DNA of 64,000 nt from Bacteroidales bacterium (GTDB lineage: Bacteria > Bacteroidota > Bacteroidia > Bacteroidales > VadinHA17). Numbering within the stretch: position 1 is the stretch's first letter; each line of letters begins with the position of its first letter. Shown piece by piece: positions 19,425 through 29,543 of this stretch. A model generated the notes under the pieces. The model did not search any database. It had not been told where the DNA came from and saw only the letters and a program-made list of their open reading frames with translations. The stretch lies in NCBI GenBank assembly GCA_003141715.1, contig PLNF01000035.1:1-64000 (forward strand), read 5' to 3'. Made by a program: the position numbers and the translations under genes.

Positions 19425-20483
19425 ATGAATCCTAATGAAATAAAGTGTCTGTTGTGCGGAGATTCTGCACAATTATTACATGAAAAATACCCTGGGTATC
19501 AAGAACCAGATACTTTTAAGATATACCACTGCAGCGAATGTAACACTTCCTTTTCCTTACCTACGGTTCATACTTCATTAATATATGAGAACATATATAA
19601 AAATGGTAATAAAGTACCCGGATATAATCGTTATTGGAGATATGCCAGATTTGTCAAAAAATTTAAAAACCCATTTAAGTACCTGGCGGACACATCAGAA
19701 ACTTATTGGGGAGTAAGAGAATTTCTATCTAATTATGAAGTAAATAAAGAATCACTAAAAATTCTGGAGATTGGAAGCGGGTTCGGTTATCTTACCTATG
19801 CATTAAATAAGGAAAACTATAATGTTATTGGTTTAGATATTTCACAAACTGCTGTTGCCCATGCAAAAGAAACTTTTGGAGATCATTATATTTGTGCCGA
19901 TTTGTTCGAATATGCTCAGCTTAATTCAGGATTATTTGATCTAGTTATTTTAACAGAAGTAATAGAACATATCAGCAAACCATTAGATTTTATCAAATCG
20001 ATTTTAAAACTACTTAAGTCTCAAGGAAAAGCTATCATTACCAGTCCAAATAAATCTTTATATCCTTCTGATATAATTTGGGCGACAGATCTTCCCCCTG
20101 TTCATTGTTGGTGGTTTAGTGAAGAATCTATGAAATATATAGCCAGATCATTAGATATAACTGTAAGCTTCGTCAATTATAATAATTACTATAAAAAGAA
20201 TTATAAAGTGATTGCATTAAAATCATGGCGAGATAGTCACTTACCAAATCCGTTTTTTAATAAGAATGGCGAATTGATAAATCAGGTAGCCAGTACAAAG
20301 AATACTCTCAAACCTTATATACAAGTGCTCCTGACCAGAATACCATTTGCATCCGCAATTTTTAGTAAAATAAAACAATATGTAATGAAGAGTATTGGAA
20401 GATCAAGAGTATTATTTGATAAAGACCTTATTGTCTGCAATGACAGAGGGAATATATTCTGTGCAATAATGCATAAAAGGTGA
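19425..20483 (+). CDS. Class I SAM-dependent methyltransferase with N-terminal Cys4 zinc-ribbon-like motif
   Basis: CLLCGDSA..YHCSECNTSFSLP; ILEIGSGFGYLTYALNKENYNVIGLDIS; LVILTEVIEHISKP. Confidence 0.85.
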   Translation: MNPNEIKCLLCGDSAQLLHEKYPGYQEPDTFKIYHCSECNTSFSLPTVHTSLIYENIYKNGNKVPGYNRYWRYARFVKKFKNPFKYLADTSETYWGVREFLSNYEVNKESLKILEIGSGFGYLTYALNKENYNVIGLDISQTAVAHAKETFGDHYICADLFEYAQLNSGLFDLVILTEVIEHISKPLDFIKSILKLLKSQGKAIITSPNKSLYPSDIIWATDLPPVHCWWFSEESMKYIARSLDITVSFVNYNNYYKKNYKVIALKSWRDSHLPNPFFNKNGELINQVASTKNTLKPYIQVLLTRIPFASAIFSKIKQYVMKSIGRSRVLFDKDLIVCNDRGNIFCAIMHKR

Positions 20484-20517
20484 GTTAAATTTCCATAATA
20501 ATATTTATAGATTGAAT

Positions 20518-20543
20518 AAAAAAGGGTGCTCCGAAGAGCACCC
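20518..20543 (-). terminator. Rho-independent terminator of nrdJ
   Basis: Minus strand GGGTGCTC-TTCG-GAGCACCC-TTTTTT. Confidence 0.92.
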
Positions 20544-20589
20544 GCTGATTTATGATAATTCCCATAACCTGGGACCCCATATTAAAAAT

Positions 20590-23223
20590 CTAACCGCATT
20601 TGGATGATCCGCAATCTTTGCAGATCAGACACCCCTCTTCATAGACAAGGTTATCAGAACCACATTCCCCGCATTTGCCTTTTGCTTTTGTTCCGTTTGG
20701 TATATATTTTTTCAGCGCTCTTTCAACTCCATTCTTCCAGTTATTGATCGACTCGCTGTCAAGCTTTAATGATGTAACCAGATTAACAACGTCCTGGATT
20801 GGCATTTCGTGTCTCAAAACACCTGAAATCAGTTTCGCATAATTCCAAAACTCTGGTTTGAACATATGAGATAACCCTCCCATAGTTTTCTTATAGCCAT
20901 ATTTGTCGGTATACTGAAAATCATACCGGGTATTCCCATCTTCATCCTTTATTTTTATTATTTTGCCTTTTAAAATGCTTTTCGGGATAGGAAATATCTC
21001 CTCATCTGCTATACCTGTGAAGATCTCATAAGGACGACTCTCTTTCAGTCCGACAAAAGCCACCCATTTCTCTTCATTTATATTAAACCTGATAACATCA
21101 CAATCAAGCACCTTTGGTCGTTTTGGTCTTTCAGGCCGTGCTTCTGTTTTTCCAGCGATAAGAACCCCGTTCCTGGATCCGTCACGGTAAACTGTTGCTC
21201 CTTTGCATCCCGATTTCCAGGCTGTCAGATAAAGCTCACTGACCAGTTCTTCTTTTGCTTCGGCAGGAAGGTTGATGGTAACACTTATTGAATGGTCAAC
21301 CCATTTTTGAATTGCACCCTGCATCTTAACTTTTGCTATCCAGTCAACATCATTTGCCGTGGCTTTATAGTAGGGTGATTTTGCTATTATCGATTCAATC
21401 TCCTCGTCTCCCATTCTGGTAACTTCATCGGTATCATAACCGTTCAGTTTAAGCCAGTCGACAAATTTATGATGGAAAACATTAAATTCTTCCCACGAAT
21501 CGCCAACCTCATCATTGAAGGTAACCTTTACATCCAGATCATTAGGGTTAACTTTTCTTCTTCTTTTGTAGAAAATGGAAAATATCGGTTCGATTCCGGA
21601 AGTTGTCTGGGTCATAAGGCTTGTGGTACCGGTCGGGGCAATTGTAAGCAGGGCTATGTTTCTTCTCCCAAATTTAACCATGTTGTTATACATAACAGGA
21701 TCGGCCTCTTTCATCCTTAAAATAAAAGGATTGTTTTTCTCGCGTTCGGCATTATAAATTGCAAAGGCTCCTCTCTCTTTTGCCAGGTATGTCGATGCCT
21801 TGTAGGCTTCGAGTGCCAGTGTTTTATGAACTTCGACAGAGAAATTTGTAGCCTCATCGCTACCATATTTCATTCCAAGGCCCGCGAGCATATCTCCTTC
21901 TGCAGTTATTCCGATTCCTGTCCTTCGTCCCTCTTCCGATTTCTTCCTTATGTTGCTCCAGAGGTTTTTCTCGACATGTTTTATCTCTTCAATTTCCGGG
22001 TCGGCATTTATTTTCGTAAGGATAACATCGATCTTTTCAAGTTCAAGATCAATAATGTCATCCATCATGCGTTGAGCCAATCCTACATGCTCTTTATATA
22101 AATCAAAGTCAAATTCAGCCTTATCTGTAAATGGATTGTTGACATAACTGTACAGGTTAATCGCCAGCAGACGACAACTGTCGTACGGGCACAATGGGAT
22201 TTCACCACAGGGGTTTGTTGAAACTGTCGCATATCCCAGGTCGCTGTAACAATCGGGAATACTCTCTCTGATTATTGTATCCCAGAACAATACGCCCGGT
22301 TCGGCTGATTTCCATGCGTTATGGATAATCTTGCTCCAGAGTTGAACTGCATCAATATCTTTTGCAAATTTCGGATTGGCAGAATTAATAGGATATTGTT
22401 GTCTGAAAAGCGTTTTGTCTTCAACAGCTTTCATAAAATCGTCGGTCAGCTTAACTGAGACGTTTGCACCTGTAACTTTCCCGCTCTCAAGCTTGGCATC
22501 AATGAATTTCCCTGAGTCGGGGTGTTTGATTGAGATCGACAGCATTAGTGCACCTCGTCTGCCATCCTGTGCTACCTCGCGTGTTGAGTTGGAATACCTT
22601 TCCATGAAAGGTACCACACCTGTGGAAGTGAGAGCGCTGTTAAGGACAGGAGTACCTTTGGGCCTTATATGCGACAGGTCGTGGCCCACACCACCTCTCC
22701 GTTTCATAAGTTGTACCTGTTCCTGGTCGATTTTCATAATTCCACCGTATGAATCAGATGATCCATCGTTACCAATCACAAAACAGTTCGATAATGAAGC
22801 AATCTGGTAATCATTCCCGATACCTGTCATTGGGCCTCCCTGGGGAACAATATATTTGAAATCTTTGAGAACATTATAAATCAACTCTTCAGAAAGCGGG
22901 TTCTTATATTTCATCTCTACCCGGTGTATTTCACGAGCCAGCCTGCGATGCATGTCGTCGGGTGACTTTTCGTACAGGTTCCCGAAAGAATCCTTTAAAG
23001 CATATTTGTTTGCCCATACTCTTGCTGCAAGTTCATCGCCTTTGAAATACTGAATGCTTTCTTCAACAGCTTCTTCGTGAGAATAAACAACTTTATCCTG
23101 TTCTCGTTTCTTAGACTTCTCAATATTTTTCCCATCCACTGTTTTCTGCACCTCAGGTGCGGAATTTATGTTTTTTGCTTTTTCAGTTGCAATAGCTGAT
23201 TCCTGGACAAATAGTTCTTCCAT
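20590..23223 (-). CDS. nrdJ: Adenosylcobalamin-dependent (class II) ribonucleoside-diphosphate reductase
   Basis: SLSNCFVIG, NPCGEIPLCPYDSCRLLAINL, APTGTTSLMTQTTSGIEPIF; C-terminal CGECGSDNLVYEEGCLICKDCGSSKCG. Confidence 0.9.
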   Translation of the reverse strand: MEELFVQESAIATEKAKNINSAPEVQKTVDGKNIEKSKKREQDKVVYSHEEAVEESIQYFKGDELAARVWANKYALKDSFGNLYEKSPDDMHRRLAREIHRVEMKYKNPLSEELIYNVLKDFKYIVPQGGPMTGIGNDYQIASLSNCFVIGNDGSSDSYGGIMKIDQEQVQLMKRRGGVGHDLSHIRPKGTPVLNSALTSTGVVPFMERYSNSTREVAQDGRRGALMLSISIKHPDSGKFIDAKLESGKVTGANVSVKLTDDFMKAVEDKTLFRQQYPINSANPKFAKDIDAVQLWSKIIHNAWKSAEPGVLFWDTIIRESIPDCYSDLGYATVSTNPCGEIPLCPYDSCRLLAINLYSYVNNPFTDKAEFDFDLYKEHVGLAQRMMDDIIDLELEKIDVILTKINADPEIEEIKHVEKNLWSNIRKKSEEGRRTGIGITAEGDMLAGLGMKYGSDEATNFSVEVHKTLALEAYKASTYLAKERGAFAIYNAEREKNNPFILRMKEADPVMYNNMVKFGRRNIALLTIAPTGTTSLMTQTTSGIEPIFSIFYKRRRKVNPNDLDVKVTFNDEVGDSWEEFNVFHHKFVDWLKLNGYDTDEVTRMGDEEIESIIAKSPYYKATANDVDWIAKVKMQGAIQKWVDHSISVTINLPAEAKEELVSELYLTAWKSGCKGATVYRDGSRNGVLIAGKTEARPERPKRPKVLDCDVIRFNINEEKWVAFVGLKESRPYEIFTGIADEEIFPIPKSILKGKIIKIKDEDGNTRYDFQYTDKYGYKKTMGGLSHMFKPEFWNYAKLISGVLRHEMPIQDVVNLVTSLKLDSESINNWKNGVERALKKYIPNGTKAKGKCGECGSDNLVYEEGCLICKDCGSSKCG

Positions 23224-23514
23224 ATATTTTTGTTATTCTCTGATTTTAATGAGATTAAACGGCCACTGATTTTCGAAGCGGGTAATTGCTAAATTAAACA
23301 AGCGCTCCACTGAATGCAAGCGTAAAAATTTAAGTTTATTAACATTTAATATAATAGTTATTAACTATTATGTATTTGTCTGATTATATGTTTGTTAGTT
23401 GATATTTTAAATATATAGAAACAAATATTTTCCGCAAAAGTTCATAGAAATATCAGAAATTAAAAATCCGGTAGCTTGTATGATACCTATTACCAATCTT
23501 TTACTAAAAACAAT

Positions 23515-23547
23515 AAAAAAGAGGCTGCCAGAATTTGACAGCCTCTT
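23515..23547 (-). terminator. Rho-independent terminator of TonB-dependent receptor gene
   Basis: Minus strand AAAGAGGCTGTC-AAATTCT-GGCAGCCTCTTTTTT. Confidence 0.88.
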
Positions 23548-23567
23548 TGTAAATAAGTAATGTATTT

Positions 23568-26500
23568 TTAGTTGAATATATAACGAATTCCAAATTGCAT
23601 CGAATAAGTTGATGCATAACCAACCGTATTACTGAATGTTTTGGTCAGCATTGCATTATTATAAGGATTAAGTCTGAAGGTAGGTATAACAGTACCTCCG
23701 GCAACAACAGGTAAAATACCTGGACTAGCTGTACTATTTGTCATTACAAGAATATTATTCTGGTTATAGAATGGAGACTTACCCCAGTTACTATTCAGGA
23801 GGTTGCCAAAATTGAGAATATCGAGACTAAGTTGAATGGTATTACGTTTGCCAGCTACATTAACAAAGAAATCCTGTTTAAACTGGATGTCAAACTTGTT
23901 GACCCATGGATATAGTGCGCCATTTCGTTCAGCATACTTGCCCATTCTTGATTTAAGATATTTGTCCTGTCTGACAAATGCAAAGAAAGCATCACTTTGT
24001 TCCTGGGCAGTCCACGTAGTTAAAGTCCCGCCTGCAGGGGTAAATTTATAATCTACAAATGTAATCTCTGATGGATCTTTCGGAACATAAATCAGGTTGT
24101 TAGAACCTGCGCCATCACGTACTATATTGCTTGAATAGACATAAGAGAAACGTCCTGCTGCTTCTCCGTCATAGAACAATGATACTGATGTACCCAGGAA
24201 TTTAAGATACTCAATTCTGTATGAAGCTGAAGCAATCAAATGATCAGGCATTACATAATTTGTATAGCTGAGTTCCGGACTGTTAGCGCCATTTACGTTT
24301 GCATTACCGTTCCATGCTGAAGCTGCCTGATCACCGGCTCCGTCAACAAGGTTTTTAGCTACAGAGTGAGTATAGGCAATCATTCCGGAAAAACCATTGG
24401 TGAATGTTTTCTCTAATTTTCCGGTAATTGAAAAGTAGTAGCCACCCTTCCTGTTTTCAAGGACAATCGGTGAGACACCGTTACCTGTTCCCAAAGAGGT
24501 TGTAACAATACCCGCAGCATTAATAAGCTGGTAATATTTAGCTGGGTTTGTTGTAGGATAGATAAGCCTGTTATCGGGATAGCCAGATATATTCATGTTG
24601 GCAGCTCCCTGAAGACCTTCGTTTACAAAGAATGCAGTATTAATGTCTTTATTATACACGCCTTCAAGGGTACCTTTTAATCCCCATGGAAGTTTTGCAT
24701 CCAAAGCTAAACTGCTTTTCCAGGTTTGTGGCATCTTGAAATTCGGGGAGATAACAGTAAAGGTGCCCGGAACAATTGTTCCAGCTGCCGGCTGGGTAGC
24801 CGGATAGTATGCATTTATTGCAGGATTAAATGGTCCTGGAACGTTAGCTCCGGATAAAGCCTGAGTAGTTTGGACCATTCCGGCATCTCCTACCTGACCT
24901 ACAATCCATACAAATGGAACACGTCCTGTAAATATACCTGTTCCTCCGCGTAATACTAAAGAACGATCTTCTTTCAAATCATAGTTAAAGCCGATTCTTG
25001 GTGATACCATAACTCTTGATTTCGGTAAAGTTGATGTGTGATAAGTATTACCACCAAAATCAAGTGTAGCGATAATTGGATGATCAGCACCTGGTGATGG
25101 GTATGACGGACGGTCAAGACGAATACCTCCTACAACTTTTAAACGGCTGTTAACATTAAGCTCATCCTGAATATATCCTGCGATCTGATTGAACTGGAAT
25201 GAAGGAAATGCCTGTGCATAACCAGGAGTATTGGAGAAAGTAATACCAAAGTTCTTTGGATTAACCCCGGTTACAAAGTCATTCCATGAATTGAATACAT
25301 AATAACTTGAACCGAAGCGCATGAAACCGTTCTTTGTATTATCATGTTCATAGTTAATACCGGCAGTCATATTATTTTTACCCCATGTCCAGGTTACATC
25401 ATCATTAAATGTAGTTGTTGCGACCTGACGAAGGTTCCCATATGAGAATAGTTCAGTACCAAAAGATACGTAAGGGATACCAGCCTGAAGAATATCAACA
25501 AATGGGAAAAGTTTTCCATCATTGCTGCGTGGCTCATTCTGATATGAATAGGTTCCGCGAAGTGTGTTCAGAACTTTTCCGCCAAACAGAGTAGAGTTTA
25601 ATTCTCCAGACCATGAACTGAAGTTATTCTGCTGATAATATCCAGAATTCTGATACCACATAGCATCCATACTCTGCCTGTTGTTGGTATAAATTCCGGA
25701 GAATGGAGATACAGAAGTACTGGGATAATTTGGAGTTTTACTTGCCTGATAGCTATAACGGACATTAAATTTGTTATTGTTATTGATGTTCCAGTCTATT
25801 CTTGCAAGAAATTTTTGGCCGGGACTCTTCTGTGAATATCCCTGATAAGGACCAGTGATATATCCATAGGTATCTTTCAGGTAAGCGCTCATCATGTCCA
25901 TGTCGGCGACGGTTGGACGTGCAATATTATTGGCATAATCCGGAGGTGAATCAGGAGTTGAAGCAACTCTCTGAGGTCCGGGAACCGTATTCTTTTCTGT
26001 TTCAGCATTTATGAAAAAGAACAATTTATTCTTAATAATAGGGCCGCCAAGACGAAATCCCTGCATGCTGTAGCTGGCTTGGTTACGAATAAATGTTGCG
26101 TCTCCTACTTTATTACCTTTGTAATTCTGATTATTCATGTAGGTATATACAGATCCGGAAAACTCGTTGGTCCCTGAACGGGTTACAGCATTAACTGATG
26201 CACCAATAAATCCACTTTGACGTACATCATACGGTGTGATATTAACTGAAATCTGGTCAATAGCATCGAGGGAGATAGGTGTACCATTCCCCGGCAGGTT
26301 AGTACCGATACCAAATGCATTATTAAACTGAGCACCGTCAACGGTAATGAAGTTCTGACGGTAATTTCCACCGCCAATCTGGTTGCCGTTTGCCTGAGGT
26401 GTGAGCCGGGTGATATCATTTATACTCCTGTTTACAGTAGGCATCAGCGTTAATTGCCTGTTGTTGATATTTATTGAAGTACCATTCTTTTCTGAATTAA

Positions 26501-26891
26501 ATTGTGGCGTTTTTGCACCTACAACAACCACTTCTGCAAGTGCAGAAGCACTTTCATCCAAAGATGTGTTCAGAGTAAATTTTTCACCAAGGTTCAATGT
26601 AATATCAGTTAATGTCTTCTTTGAATACCCAACAAAGGAGACCTCAACAGTATACGGACCACCTGGCCTCATACCCTGAATGACAAAAAGACCATCATTA
26701 TTGGCAAGCGCGCCATATTGTGATCCGGAAGGAACATGAACAGCTACAATAGTTGCACCCGGTAATGCTTTACCGTCTTTATCAACTATTTTGCCGCTCA
26801 TAGAAGATGTCGTCGATCCCTGCCCGAACATCAGAACACCGATGAACAGGAAGATCAACATCATAAACAAACGTTTAAGTTGCTTCATCAT
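23568..26891 (-). CDS. TonB-dependent receptor, Oar-like, with carboxypeptidase-regulatory-like N-terminal domain
   Basis: GKIVDKDGKALPGATIVAVHVPSG; plug-like RSINDITRLTPQANG...FITVDGAQFNNAFG; long beta-barrel ending in an aromatic residue pattern. Confidence 0.88.
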   Translation of the reverse strand: MMKQLKRLFMMLIFLFIGVLMFGQGSTTSSMSGKIVDKDGKALPGATIVAVHVPSGSQYGALANNDGLFVIQGMRPGGPYTVEVSFVGYSKKTLTDITLNLGEKFTLNTSLDESASALAEVVVVGAKTPQFNSEKNGTSININNRQLTLMPTVNRSINDITRLTPQANGNQIGGGNYRQNFITVDGAQFNNAFGIGTNLPGNGTPISLDAIDQISVNITPYDVRQSGFIGASVNAVTRSGTNEFSGSVYTYMNNQNYKGNKVGDATFIRNQASYSMQGFRLGGPIIKNKLFFFINAETEKNTVPGPQRVASTPDSPPDYANNIARPTVADMDMMSAYLKDTYGYITGPYQGYSQKSPGQKFLARIDWNINNNNKFNVRYSYQASKTPNYPSTSVSPFSGIYTNNRQSMDAMWYQNSGYYQQNNFSSWSGELNSTLFGGKVLNTLRGTYSYQNEPRSNDGKLFPFVDILQAGIPYVSFGTELFSYGNLRQVATTTFNDDVTWTWGKNNMTAGINYEHDNTKNGFMRFGSSYYVFNSWNDFVTGVNPKNFGITFSNTPGYAQAFPSFQFNQIAGYIQDELNVNSRLKVVGGIRLDRPSYPSPGADHPIIATLDFGGNTYHTSTLPKSRVMVSPRIGFNYDLKEDRSLVLRGGTGIFTGRVPFVWIVGQVGDAGMVQTTQALSGANVPGPFNPAINAYYPATQPAAGTIVPGTFTVISPNFKMPQTWKSSLALDAKLPWGLKGTLEGVYNKDINTAFFVNEGLQGAANMNISGYPDNRLIYPTTNPAKYYQLINAAGIVTTSLGTGNGVSPIVLENRKGGYYFSITGKLEKTFTNGFSGMIAYTHSVAKNLVDGAGDQAASAWNGNANVNGANSPELSYTNYVMPDHLIASASYRIEYLKFLGTSVSLFYDGEAAGRFSYVYSSNIVRDGAGSNNLIYVPKDPSEITFVDYKFTPAGGTLTTWTAQEQSDAFFAFVRQDKYLKSRMGKYAERNGALYPWVNKFDIQFKQDFFVNVAGKRNTIQLSLDILNFGNLLNSNWGKSPFYNQNNILVMTNSTASPGILPVVAGGTVIPTFRLNPYNNAMLTKTFSNTVGYASTYSMQFGIRYIFN

Positions 26892-27048
26892 AAAATTAGG
26901 ATTAAGGATTAATAAATTTTCAACAAGGTTATTGTAAATAGTTCATTAGTAGGTTACATCGGAGTTACAAATATGTTAAATCCGGTGCATCAATTTACGG
27001 CTCTTTGGATGAACCTGCCCAATTAAGAAAAGATTAGTTTTTAACAAA

Positions 27049-28299
27049 TTATGAATAGGCCTTGTTAATATCTTTGTGTAAAATTTCTTTGATAATAATT
27101 TCTGTAGCTCCGGCATTTTCTTTTACATATTTTGATGCAATTTCAGCTGAAATTGTATAGATTTTCTCGTCCGACAGCCAAAAATCCAAAATTCGTTTAA
27201 AATCATCAAAGGTGAGAAATGACTTTGCACCTCCGACACTCAGGAGATCAACAGCTTCTTTGAAATTTTCATATCTGGGCCCGAAAAGTACCGGAATTCC
27301 CCAGCATGCAGGTTCAAGAATATTGTGGATACCCTTTCCAAATCCGCCACCGATAGCAGCAATATATGCATACCTGTATGCTGAAGAAAGCATACCGATA
27401 TTATCAATAATAAGTACGCGTGCATCAGCATAATCTTCATTGTACTTAGAAAATCTTATATATTTCACTTTAAACAGCTTTTCCAGTCTTTCAATATTTG
27501 CCTTATCAATTTCATGCGGTGCGAAAACCCATTTCATTCCCGAGGGGAAACAGTTGATATACTCTGCAATTATCTCCTCATCCTGCCTCCAGCTGCTTCC
27601 GGCCAAAAATAATTTTTCACCTCCCCTGAACTGTTCGAGCTGTGGAATCTCTCTGGCTGTACCGGCTATCTCAATCACTCTGTCGAATCTTGTATCACCG
27701 GCGAGATAAACTTTCTCCATGCCGATACCGGTGAGAAGGTCGTAGGACCTTTGATCCTGTACAAATATTTTTTCAAATTTCCTTAACATATTTCTGAAAA
27801 ACGATCCGTACCACTTGAAAAAATGTTGCCCCGGACGAAATATTCCTGATATAAGATATAAAGGAATATTCTTCCTGTAAAGTGTTGATATATAATTATT
27901 CCAAAATTCGTATTTGACGAATATTACAAATTCCGGTTTAACCAGATCTATGAATTTCCCGGCATTGTATGGTGAATCTGAAGGGAGATAACTGATACAA
28001 TCGGCTTTATTATAATTCTTTCGTATTTCATAGCCTGAGGGAGAAAAAAAAGTAAGTACAATTTTGAATACCGGCATCTCTTTTTTAACTGCCTCTATTA
28101 CCGGCCTTCCCTGCTCAAATTCACCAAGTGATGCACAATGAATCCAGATAACCCTGTCTCCCGGTTTTATCTTTTCAGCAATTTTTTCTGCCCACTTTTT
28201 TCTTCCTTTTACCCATAACGATGCTCTTGAATTAAAAGGAGATATGAGATGAGCAAGTGCGGAGAAAATCAGGATTCCTATGTTGTATAAAACTTTCAT
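27049..28299 (-). CDS. waaA: 3-deoxy-D-manno-octulosonic acid transferase
   Basis: WIHCASLGEFEQGRPVIEAVK; FVKYEFWNNYI; LAGSSWRQDEE; GGGFGKGIHNILEPACWGIPVLFGP. Confidence 0.92.
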   Translation of the reverse strand: MKVLYNIGILIFSALAHLISPFNSRASLWVKGRKKWAEKIAEKIKPGDRVIWIHCASLGEFEQGRPVIEAVKKEMPVFKIVLTFFSPSGYEIRKNYNKADCISYLPSDSPYNAGKFIDLVKPEFVIFVKYEFWNNYISTLYRKNIPLYLISGIFRPGQHFFKWYGSFFRNMLRKFEKIFVQDQRSYDLLTGIGMEKVYLAGDTRFDRVIEIAGTAREIPQLEQFRGGEKLFLAGSSWRQDEEIIAEYINCFPSGMKWVFAPHEIDKANIERLEKLFKVKYIRFSKYNEDYADARVLIIDNIGMLSSAYRYAYIAAIGGGFGKGIHNILEPACWGIPVLFGPRYENFKEAVDLLSVGGAKSFLTFDDFKRILDFWLSDEKIYTISAEIASKYVKENAGATEIIIKEILHKDINKAYS

Positions 28300-28372
28300 A
28301 ATTCTTTAATTCAAACGGCCAAAGGTAATAAAAATGGTGCAAAGGCGTAAGGGAACGAAGGGAAAGACCAAA

Positions 28373-28512
28373 GTGACGAAGTGACTTAGGGACTTAGGGA
28401 CTTAGAGACTTAGAGAAAAAAAATATGAGAAGACAGGGAGACAGGGGGAATGGGATAGTTTTGAGTCATTCAGATTATCCCTTCGTCACTTAGTCCCTTA
28501 ATCTCTTAGTCA
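28373..28512. repeat. Inverted 8-bp-phased short-repeat island
   Basis: Left: GTGACGAA GTGACTTA GGGACTTA GGGACTTA GAGACTTA (28373-28412). Right: CTTCGTCA CTTAGTCC CTTAATCT CTTAGTCA (28481-28512). Confidence 0.8.
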
Positions 28513-28569
28513 TTCCAGTTATGCCATTAATTAAAATAGTCCTATTTTTGAAGGATAATACCTTTCCTC

Positions 28570-29517
28570 ATGGTAAGACTTATTGCCCTGATTATTTCTA
28601 TTGTTTTGCAAATCATTGCTGCTTCGATTGCATTGGGATTCATGAAGCTTACCAAATACAGGCTTTCATGGATATTGCTCTCCCTCTCTTTTGTATTCAT
28701 GGCCGTCCGCAAAATTATTCAGCTTTTTGAATTTTTCCGTGGTACTCCCTCATTTACATGGCAGCTGATTGACGAATGGATTGGAGTTCTTATTTCAGTA
28801 ATGATCATTGGTGGTGTTATTCTCATCCGGGAAATATTTTACTCGCTAAAACGAGCTGAAACTGATAGATCACGTTCTGAAAAAAGAGTAATAAATGCTA
28901 TAATAAACACCGAGGAAAATGAAAGAAAGAGGTTTGCAAAAGATCTGCATGATGGGCTCGGACCTATTTTGTCAACTGTAAAAATGTCTCTTTCCGCACT
29001 AACAGATAGAATCAAAGATCAATCCGGATCGGTTATCCTTAATAATACAAACCATCTCGTAAATGAGGCTATCAACACTATCAAAGACATCTCAAATAAC
29101 CTGAGCCCGCACGTACTGTCAAATTTTGGACTGGCCAGTGCTATCAGTGCATTTACCACTAAAATTAATCAGACTAAAGCAGTTGAAATTGATTTTAAGT
29201 CGAATATGGAGGCCCAGCGGCTTGATAACGAAAAGGAAGTTGTAGTCTATCGCGCTGTTTGTGAGCTTATTAATAATTCAATTCTGCACTCGGGAGCTTC
29301 CAGGATTGATATAGAATTAAACAAACACGAAAAATTTATTACCTTGCAGTTTTATGATAACGGACGTGGTTTTGATACATCTTCATTAAGCAAGGAAGAC
29401 ACGAAAGGGATGGGATTATCAAACATTGAGACCCGTGTAAAAACCGTTGAAGGAGTATTTATCCTGGAAAGCACTCCCGGGAAAGGAACAAGTGCTCTTA
29501 TCAAATTGATTGAATGA
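28570..29517 (+). CDS. Membrane sensor histidine kinase (HisKA_3 / NarX-LiaS type)
   Basis: Several N-terminal TM helices; EENERKRFAKDLHDGLGPILSTVKMSL; YRAVCELINNSILHS; DNGRGFD; KGMGLSNIETRV. Confidence 0.9.
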   Translation: MVRLIALIISIVLQIIAASIALGFMKLTKYRLSWILLSLSFVFMAVRKIIQLFEFFRGTPSFTWQLIDEWIGVLISVMIIGGVILIREIFYSLKRAETDRSRSEKRVINAIINTEENERKRFAKDLHDGLGPILSTVKMSLSALTDRIKDQSGSVILNNTNHLVNEAINTIKDISNNLSPHVLSNFGLASAISAFTTKINQTKAVEIDFKSNMEAQRLDNEKEVVVYRAVCELINNSILHSGASRIDIELNKHEKFITLQFYDNGRGFDTSSLSKEDTKGMGLSNIETRVKTVEGVFILESTPGKGTSALIKLIE

Positions 29518-29543
29518 TTCTTATTAACTCGGAATTGCCTAAA

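Noticed and set aside
23224-23567. Cobalamin riboswitch near nrdJ
   Set aside because: No recognisable B12-box-like conserved stretch was seen in the intergenic region. Class II RNR is itself B12-dependent, so such a switch is not expected.
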